64,000 bases of DNA from contig NZ_JAQQWU010000001.1 of assembly GCF_028610625.1 (NCBI RefSeq), forward strand, positions 124,001 to 188,000. Reading direction: 5' to 3'. Positions within the stretch are counted from its first letter, which is position 1; each line of letters starts with the position of its first letter. The position numbers and the translations under genes were made by a program. This document shows, in pieces, positions 59,938 to 64,000 of this stretch. This DNA is from Guptibacillus spartinae. GTDB lineage: Bacteria; Bacillota; Bacilli; Bacillales; Guptibacillaceae. The notes beneath the pieces are model-generated. The model worked only from the letters and a program-made list of their open reading frames with translations. It was not told where the DNA came from and made no database searches.

Positions 59938-60561
59938 ATGAATTCACAAACAGCTATGAAAGATATGCAGGAAAAGGTACAGGAGCTATTAACAGCTAAG
60001 GATGCAGTAGAGGCAACAGTAGATAATATGGAGGAGCAGAAAGAGCAAGGTAAGAAGGCTTTACAAGAAATGCAGGAGGATCTACAGCAGGCTCAGGAGA
60101 CTAAAGAAACAGCTACAGATGTTACTGAGGTAAAAGAGGCAGTAAAAGCTATTAATCAATTAAATGAGGATATTGAGCTACAGGAGTCAGTAAATGTAGC
60201 TATGAATAACAAAGGTAAGCAGGAGCTATTTAATGTATCTGATGAGTTTTATCAAGTATTCAATCAGGCGAAAATGATGTATTCCCCTCTTTATAAGTCA
60301 GTTATTGCAGAAGCATCTATTAATAGTGTTGATGAAGATATTGAGAAGATGAATGCAGTAGCTAATCCTATTAATGTAACTTTTGGATCTGTAAAAAACA
60401 TCTTAGAGGATAAGGGAGTTATTGATAGAGGACAGAATCAGTTTAAAGCTAGTGGAAAGCCTGTACATCTTAAACAGAGAGGACTGGATACAGCAGACTT
60501 AAAGGAGCTAAAGCATTCTTTTAGACCTCTGATTGACAAGTATTTCACTACAGCAAGGTAA
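59938..60561 (+). CDS. Coiled-coil protein of the element (207 aa)
   Basis: The first 100 residues are predicted coiled coil (Glu/Gln/Lys heptads from MQEKVQELLTAKDAVEATVD onwards) and the rest is a globular part with NPINVTFGSVKNILEDKGVI. Such proteins are found next to terminase-like genes as scaffold or structural partners, but no family is recognised. ATG at 59938 has AAGGAGA nine bases upstream; it follows the previous gene after 17 bases. Confidence 0.6.
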   Translation: MNSQTAMKDMQEKVQELLTAKDAVEATVDNMEEQKEQGKKALQEMQEDLQQAQETKETATDVTEVKEAVKAINQLNEDIELQESVNVAMNNKGKQELFNVSDEFYQVFNQAKMMYSPLYKSVIAEASINSVDEDIEKMNAVANPINVTFGSVKNILEDKGVIDRGQNQFKASGKPVHLKQRGLDTADLKELKHSFRPLIDKYFTTAR

Positions 60562-60651
60562 GAGGTAAAGAGATCCAACTATTGTAAAGAGACAGATCCT
60601 TATAAGGAGAGAGAGTTAGGAGCAATACACTACATCAGGAGGGCTACCAAC

Positions 60652-60732
60652 ATGGCACATGCAATTCTTGAGGGAGTTATTGTCCTATCTCTAATTAAGA
60701 CTATGACACTCATTTTCAGTATTAAATCATAA
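60652..60732 (+). CDS. 26-residue hydrophobic peptide
   Basis: Encodes one membrane-spanning helix (ILEGVIVLSLIKTMTLIFSI) with a short N-terminus. A strong CAGGAGGG ribosome binding site lies eight bases upstream, and a terminator overlaps the stop. Size and topology recall type I toxins of Bacillus prophages (TxpA, BsrG), although no antisense RNA has been identified. It could also be a signal or holin-like peptide. Confidence 0.5.
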   Translation: MAHAILEGVIVLSLIKTMTLIFSIKS

Positions 60733-60768
60733 GAGCAGGAGCAGGGCTTAAACAGTCTTGCTCTTTTT
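60732..60768 (+). terminator. Terminator after the 26-residue peptide
   Basis: AGAGCA and TGCTCT with inner pairing (GGGCTT/AGTCTT region) and a T run. Confidence 0.65.
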
Positions 60769-60793
60769 ACATTCAGAGGGGAGAAAACTAAAC

Positions 60794-61123
60794 ATGATGA
60801 ATTATAAAATTAACACTTGGATTCAATCAGGAGAGCAAGCAAAAGAGATCAGCAGTAAAGGGTATGAGCTTTTGAGGGCAGGTAATCAATCTTACTCAGG
60901 TCAAACCATTGGCTACATCCTATATTGTCACTACATTAAAGGCGATTCTTTCAATGTTATTAACAGAGAAAACAAAAGTATGCCTGCTAACATTATTAAG
61001 GGTATTCTTACAGGTACTTATAGTCCTAAAACCTTCAATGCTTTTATGGAACTAGCAGATGCTGAGCCTGAGACATTAGAGGCTATTTATTCAGATGTAA
61101 AAGAAGGTGAGAATATTGGCTAA
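60794..61123 (+). CDS. Unknown protein of the element (109 aa)
   Basis: A soluble protein (YKINTWIQSGEQAKEISSKG; SYSGQTIGYILYCHYIKGDS) with no recognised motif. ATG at 60794 follows AGGGGAG. Its stop overlaps the start of the next gene by about eight bases, so the two are coupled. Confidence 0.6.
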   Translation: MMNYKINTWIQSGEQAKEISSKGYELLRAGNQSYSGQTIGYILYCHYIKGDSFNVINRENKSMPANIIKGILTGTYSPKTFNAFMELADAEPETLEAIYSDVKEGENIG

Positions 61124-61709
61124 GGTAAACAGGCTTGAGTTTATGGATCTTAAAAGCAGATACTTGTCTAAATTAAGAGATAACAATATTCCAATGGATC
61201 AGGTAAAGCATTATATTTCTAGGGATATTACAGACAGCAAACAAGCTGAGAAGATGATTAAAGAGCTAGATAAAGAATTTACAAAGATCAAAGAGGATGA
61301 TTTAGATCTATTGCTATTTAATGTATTGGAGATCTTACAGGAGACTCCTACTAAGTGGACAGTAGATAAGGGTGATAACTTGTATGTAGTTTATCCTCAT
61401 CCAGTAGTAAGCAATGGCAGGGTAACAGGAGTAGAGTACAAGCCTCATAAGAGTTATTACTTTGAAGATACTGAGCTTTTTGAAAGGTACATTGTTTTAC
61501 AGAATGACATTGCTAAAGCAAGTAAAAAGAAAAAAGGATCAGGAGGCAGAGGTAGACCTTCTAAGTTTTCTGTTGAGCAGGTAGCTGAGTGGGTTAAGCT
61601 AAAAGATCAGGGCTACAGTTATAAGGATATAGCAGAAAGTAATGATGTATATGCTACTACTATAGGTAGCTATGTAAGGAAATATAAAAAAGAGCAACAG
61701 GCAGGGTAG
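61116..61709 (+). CDS. Probable DNA-binding protein with AT-hook and C-terminal HTH (197 aa)
   Basis: The N-terminal 135 residues are unknown, followed by a basic linker KKKKGSGGRGRPSKF with an AT-hook-like GRGRP (about residue 147) and a C-terminal helix-turn-helix (VAEWVKLKDQGYSYKDIAES; YATTIGSYVRKYK). It is likely a regulator or chromatin-binding protein of the element. Start is uncertain: TTG at 61116 fits AGAAGG best, GTG at 61107 is the alternative. Confidence 0.6.
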   Translation: MAKVNRLEFMDLKSRYLSKLRDNNIPMDQVKHYISRDITDSKQAEKMIKELDKEFTKIKEDDLDLLLFNVLEILQETPTKWTVDKGDNLYVVYPHPVVSNGRVTGVEYKPHKSYYFEDTELFERYIVLQNDIAKASKKKKGSGGRGRPSKFSVEQVAEWVKLKDQGYSYKDIAESNDVYATTIGSYVRKYKKEQQAG

Positions 61710-61728
61710 ATAAGCCCTGTCTTTTTTT
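61702..61728 (+). terminator. Terminator after the AT-hook/HTH gene
   Basis: CAGGG and CCCTG around an eight-base loop, then seven T residues; overlaps the stop. Confidence 0.7.
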
Positions 61729-61780
61729 ATGTATAAGAAGTCACACCAACACTACACAAAAATAAAAGGGGAGCTTATAA

Positions 61781-62554
61781 ATGATTAGATTAAATGCAGA
61801 AAGACTACAGCACAGGATAGAGCTAGTTAAGGAGTATATGGATCTTGAGGGCAGTAACTACAATTTAGAGGCAGGCAGTATTACAATAGCTAAGAAAGCA
61901 GGGAAAGGATCTAGCAAGGCATCTATTTCTACAGATGGATATGCTAACTACTCTTTAAGGGATGGATCTAGAGGTAAAAGCTATACAGTTTACTTACATC
62001 ATATTGTAATGATCCTAGCAGATCCAGAGGAGTATATTAGGCAGATGCAGGAGGGTATGACTATTAACCATAAGTCAGGAGATAAGACAGACAACAGCCT
62101 GAGTAACTTAGAGTACCTGACATTAGAGGATAATCAGACACATTCTTATATTAATGGCTTAGGGTTAAGCAACAGGCACAGTATAGAGGATCTTATTAGC
62201 TACAAGGATGCTTACTTTATTTTAAGATCTTACTATGTAGATCAGGAGAGCATCAGGGATATTGCAACAAGGACAGATCTTACTGAGTATGCTGTAAGAA
62301 AGATTATAAGAGGTAAGGTATATACAGGGATAAAAGCTATGTTTACTGCTTTAAATGATGATGTAAGAAACTCAAGAAAGTCTACATTGAGAAAGACAGA
62401 GGTAAGAGACATATTAAGCCTGTACTATACTTTAAAAATGCCTCAGACAGAAATAGCTAAAAGGTACCATATCAGTAGATCATCTGTGGCAATGATCTGC
62501 AATGGTGCAAGGTGGAGAGAAGTATATAAGGAATTTAAACAAGTGGGAGCTTAG
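61781..62554 (+). CDS. HNH homing-type endonuclease with C-terminal HTH (257 aa)
   Basis: The HNH core is VYLHHIVMILADPEE, then TINHKSGDKTDNSLSNLEYL and EDNQTHSYINGL (His-Asn-His pattern, about residues 75-125). The C-terminal half has two helix-turn-helix segments (SIRDIATRTDLTEYAVRKII; PQTEIAKRYHISRSSVAMIC) like NUMOD/intron-encoded nucleases. Such free-standing enzymes promote their own spread among phages and elements. GGGGAG ribosome binding site. It is the next-to-last gene of the element. Confidence 0.82.
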   Translation: MIRLNAERLQHRIELVKEYMDLEGSNYNLEAGSITIAKKAGKGSSKASISTDGYANYSLRDGSRGKSYTVYLHHIVMILADPEEYIRQMQEGMTINHKSGDKTDNSLSNLEYLTLEDNQTHSYINGLGLSNRHSIEDLISYKDAYFILRSYYVDQESIRDIATRTDLTEYAVRKIIRGKVYTGIKAMFTALNDDVRNSRKSTLRKTEVRDILSLYYTLKMPQTEIAKRYHISRSSVAMICNGARWREVYKEFKQVGA

Positions 62555-62573
62555 AGGCTCCTGCTTTTTTTTT
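62544..62573 (+). terminator. Terminator after the HNH gene
   Basis: GGGAGC and GCTCCT around a five-base loop with a nine-T run. Confidence 0.8.
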
Positions 62574-62609
62574 ATAGATTTATAATTACATTCCCTCTCT
62601 GGTGTCACA

Positions 62610-62693
62610 GTTACAAAATCTCCTCTTAATCATAAGTGAGAGCAGTTATTCAAGTTATTAGGACAAACAGGACTCACATATAGATTTTGTAAC
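62610..62693. repeat. Perfect 12-bp inverted repeat flanking 60 bp, upstream of the right-end ORF
   Basis: GTTACAAAATCT (62610-62621) and AGATTTTGTAAC (62682-62693), with partly matching outer CCCTCT/AGAGGG bases. It overlaps the likely promoter of the 55-residue ORF and may be an operator. A weak SigE/K-like CATATAGAT lies at 62677-62685. Confidence 0.6.
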
Positions 62694-62711
62694 AGCAGAG
62701 GGGGAGACATC

Positions 62712-62879
62712 ATGAGCAAGCAACAAGTTTTAGAATCAAAAGGTAAACTGGAATTAGTTGAAATAATTGATGAGAAGACAATTTATATAGAAGGAAAAGG
62801 AAAGGCAACTGATGTAGGGGAGCTGGATATGAGGAAGTTTATACATGAAGCAATGAATTTAAATTCCTTTTGGAAGTAG
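62712..62879 (+). CDS. 55-residue protein at the right end, candidate recombination directionality factor
   Basis: A small protein with a beta-rich first half (LELVEIIDEKTIYIEGKGKA) and a helical C-terminus (DMRKFIHEAMNL). It has a GGGGGAG ribosome binding site, a terminator, and its own promoter region with a 12-bp inverted repeat. Its size and its place next to the right att site fit an excision factor such as SprB of SPbeta (58 residues). There is no recognisable sequence identity, so this is inference from position and size. Confidence 0.5.
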   Translation: MSKQQVLESKGKLELVEIIDEKTIYIEGKGKATDVGELDMRKFIHEAMNLNSFWK

Positions 62880-62911
62880 GGTAAGGCTTAAAGCCTTGCT
62901 CTTTTTTTTAT
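62877..62911 (+). terminator. Terminator after the right-end ORF
   Basis: AAGGCTT and AAGCCTT around two bases with further outer pairing and an eight-T tail. Confidence 0.75.
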
Positions 62912-62977
62912 GCTTTTTTAAAAGTTTTATTTAGAGGTATATAATAAGGAAGTTTTTTGTATAATGTATTGTAGCAT

Positions 62978-63012
62978 TTTAGTTATGTTCTATTTGTATA
63001 CCATCGTGGCAA
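62978..63012. other. Right attachment junction of the cotJC element
   Basis: Codon 77 of cotJC (AAA, 62993-62995, reverse strand) is followed at once by TAG and element DNA. The first host CpG appears at 63005, so the change in composition coincides with the junction. Confidence 0.75.
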
Positions 63013-63223
63013 TCATTTCTAGATGAGCGAATTCTTCTGTGCCGATATCGGTTAATAACCCGACCACTTTATCAGGAATGGTATAGCGCTGATTCAGGTA
63101 GCGGAGAGCTGCAGCCAGCTCACCATCAGCTCCTCCGTATTGCTCAATTAAAAACTTGGCTAGCATAGGGTTACACGTACTCACCTTGACGGGGTATTGT
63201 AATTTTTTTTCATATATCCACAA
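62993..63223 (-). CDS. cotJC: cotJC, 5' part (codons 1-77) of the interrupted gene
   Basis: Encodes the N-terminal 77 residues of CotJC: IYEKKLQYPVKVSTCNPMLA, QYGGADGELAAALRYLNQRY and IGTEEFAHLEMIATMVYK, with metal-binding Glu/His in EEFAHLE. TTG start eight bases after AAAGGGTG, following cotJB after 20 bases. In the present arrangement a stop codon (62990-62992, TAG from the element) follows immediately and truncates the protein. The 3' part lies at 48904-49242. Confidence 0.93.
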
Positions 63224-63243
63224 ATTTGTTCACCCTTTCGGAA

Positions 63244-63510
63244 TTAGACTTGCCACGGCCATGGGGCATCTTTCCAATCCCATGGGTAGTTGGAATAGCT
63301 GTTGCCATATTGTTGCAATGGACCATATTCTTTTTCATACCGTTTCTTAAGCTGTTTCTTCATTTTTGCATACTCATTGAATTGTTGAATGGCTTCATAA
63401 TCATTCGGATGGGTATCAAGATAGAGCGTTAATTCGACAAGTACAAAATCAACAGCTTGAAGCTCTTCTAACAGCTCATAATATTCTTTTGGCAATTGTT
63501 TTTGAGACAT
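63244..63510 (-). CDS. cotJB: Spore coat protein CotJB
   Basis: An 88-residue coat protein with the CotJB pattern: YYELLEELQAVDFVLVELTL, YLDTHPNDYEAIQQFNEYAK and the C-terminal YPWDWKDAPWPWQV. It is three bases from the cotJA stop and 20 bases before cotJC, so the three genes form one operon made in the mother cell. CotJA and CotJC interact in B. subtilis. Confidence 0.93.
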   Translation of the reverse strand: MSQKQLPKEYYELLEELQAVDFVLVELTLYLDTHPNDYEAIQQFNEYAKMKKQLKKRYEKEYGPLQQYGNSYSNYPWDWKDAPWPWQV

Positions 63511-63513
63511 GAG

Positions 63514-63729
63514 TTATTCCTCCCTCTTTGAAGGATAAGGATAAGGATCATAAAAGGCTTTCCAGAGTGTCCCTTTCTGTAGGGCTTCGCGAGCAGAATA
63601 TTGTTCAAGACCTGGCGGTTGAAATCCCATATACAAATTTGGTGGAGTCGAGTAAGATTTCACACGGATTGGAGGACACGGATCAAACGGACTGACATAT
63701 GGCTCGTAAAATTTTCGGTTTGTATGCAT
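63514..63729 (-). CDS. cotJA: Spore coat protein CotJA
   Basis: A 71-residue Pro/Tyr-rich coat protein (FYEPYVSPFDPCPPIRVKSY; PPNLYMGFQPPGLEQY) matching CotJA. ATG follows AAGGAGGTC. First gene of the cotJ operon behind a SigE-type promoter. Confidence 0.9.
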   Translation of the reverse strand: MHTNRKFYEPYVSPFDPCPPIRVKSYSTPPNLYMGFQPPGLEQYSAREALQKGTLWKAFYDPYPYPSKREE

Positions 63730-63765
63730 TTCTTGACCTCCTTCTTTACAAATCTCTACTCTTAA

Positions 63766-63793
63766 GTTGTATGAACGAAATAAGAAAACATGA
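63766..63793 (-). promoter_or_regulatory. SigE-type promoter of the cotJ operon
   Basis: On the reverse strand TCATGTT (-35 like), 13 bases, CATACAAC (-10, one mismatch to CATACAAT), about 36 bases before the cotJA start. cotJ is SigE-controlled in B. subtilis. Confidence 0.65.
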
Positions 63794-63804
63794 ATCTCAA
63801 ATAA

Positions 63805-63832
63805 AGAAGCACTTCCATTTTGGAAGTGCTCC
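63805..63832 (-). terminator. Terminator upstream of cotJ, ending the partial gene
   Basis: AGCACTTCC and GGAAGTGCT around a five-base loop with a T-rich tail in the leftward direction. Confidence 0.8.
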
Positions 63833-63838
63833 TATCCT

Positions 63839-64000
63839 TTACATTTTATTAACGGTATTGTTCCATCTTGCCAGCATGTTTTTTAAGTCGTGAAGATCAG
63901 ATTTGAACGGAAAATCTGCTGCAACACTGCGCTTTTGGCCATCATCTAATTTTTCATAACTATGAACAAACTCAGTCATGTCTCGTGTTAATCGGTTTAA
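63839..64000 (-). CDS. Unknown protein, C-terminal part (5' end outside window)
   Basis: An open frame runs from the window edge to TAA at 63839 and encodes 53 residues, mainly helical and charged (LTRDMTEFVHSYEKLDDGQK; SDLHDLKNMLARWNNTVNKM). A terminator follows. The family is not recognised from this fragment. Confidence 0.55.
   Translation of the reverse strand, partial: LNRLTRDMTEFVHSYEKLDDGQKRSVAADFPFKSDLHDLKNMLARWNNTVNKM

Larger units (their letters stand above)
49245..62994. mobile_element. 13.75-kb cotJC-intervening element with serine recombinase, defence cassette and replication module
   Basis: Bounded by the two halves of cotJC. In order it holds: serine recombinase; an unknown zinc-finger protein; a three-gene ABC-3C cassette; an unknown; a leftward tyrosine recombinase; a 1.5-kb origin-like region; a Rep-like wHTH protein; a set of unknown, coiled-coil and terminase-like proteins; an HNH endonuclease; and a 55-residue ORF at the right end. 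CpG is extremely rare throughout (about five CG dinucleotides by eye between 55,001 and 62,990), unlike the host flanks. Precise excision would leave intact cotJC and a circle of about 13,750 bp. It is neither a classic ICE (no conjugation genes) nor a complete phage (no capsid or tail genes seen). Confidence 0.88.

Noticed and set aside
49245-62994. Complete prophage or ICE
   Set aside because: No capsid, tail, lysis, large terminase, relaxase or type IV secretion genes were seen in the element.
1-64000. rRNA or tRNA genes and known riboswitches
   Set aside because: I looked for tRNA-like cloverleaf ends and conserved rRNA or riboswitch motifs in the gaps and saw none; a covariance search would be decisive.

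Overview
The window is a piece of chromosome from a low-GC, spore-forming Bacillaceae. The evidence is a gerP spore-coat/germination operon, a cotJ spore-coat operon, a Spo0E-type phosphatase gene, two Kin-type sensor kinases, consensus SigE/SigK-like promoters, Bacillus-type ribosome binding sites and many bidirectional Rho-independent terminators. I cannot name the species. No rRNA, tRNA or CRISPR array was seen.

Layout. 1-6.5 kb: central carbon and nucleotide metabolism (3' end of gndA, zwf, a cyclase-family hydrolase, a DUF420/CtaM-like membrane protein, deoD). 6.5-17.3 kb: an SDR-like protein, an M20 amidohydrolase with a GAF-PucR regulator, an MHYT-PAS histidine kinase, usp with an xre regulator, DUF1206, a thioredoxin-like protein, an M48 protease fused to ankyrin repeats, and a DinB-fold protein. 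17.4-20 kb: an operon of a 48-residue CXXC mini-protein, a shortened malate-synthase-like protein and isocitrate lyase (aceA). 20.2-20.95 kb: a GrdB-family reductase gene with an in-frame UGA and a SECIS-like hairpin, so probably a selenoprotein. 21-26.6 kb: a Gly/Pro/Tyr-rich protein, sodF, a class A PBP and a zinc alcohol dehydrogenase. 26.6-28.7 kb: a re-ordered gerP operon behind a SigK-type promoter. 28.7-48.4 kb: mixed housekeeping genes (moaA-fdhD, LTA synthase, amino-acid ABC genes, a SurA_N lipoprotein, HD and GNAT proteins, a Spo0E-like protein, a second Kin-like kinase and several unknown secreted or membrane proteins). 48.42-48.90 kb: an array of repeats with hairpins whose outer stems change in a compensated way.

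The centrepiece is a foreign element of about 13.75 kb (49245-62994) sitting inside cotJC, the last gene of the cotJ operon. The 5' part of cotJC (77 codons) lies at the right end and the 3' part (112 codons plus stop) at the left end. Joining them at the shared AAA gives an uninterrupted 189-codon cotJC with no residue gained or lost. A large serine recombinase gene lies just inside the left end, and a 55-residue ORF flanked by a 12-bp inverted repeat lies just inside the right end, as a candidate excision factor. This is the architecture of developmentally excised sporulation elements such as skin in sigK and SPbeta in spsM. The element also carries a three-gene ABC-3C (HNH / middle component / DUF2326 ATPase) putative defence cassette, a tyrosine recombinase, a plasmid-like origin (two perfect DnaA boxes 11 bp apart and two 28-bp direct repeats), a Rep-like wHTH protein, a possible terminase-small-subunit-like protein, an HNH endonuclease and several unknowns. 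Its DNA is almost devoid of CpG, and the change to normal host composition falls at the deduced attachment sites.

How it fits together (inference): the element may live as a passenger in a gene needed only in the mother cell, be cut out during sporulation to restore CotJC, and also be able to replicate as a circle and protect its host from phage. Excision, replication and defence activity are all untested.
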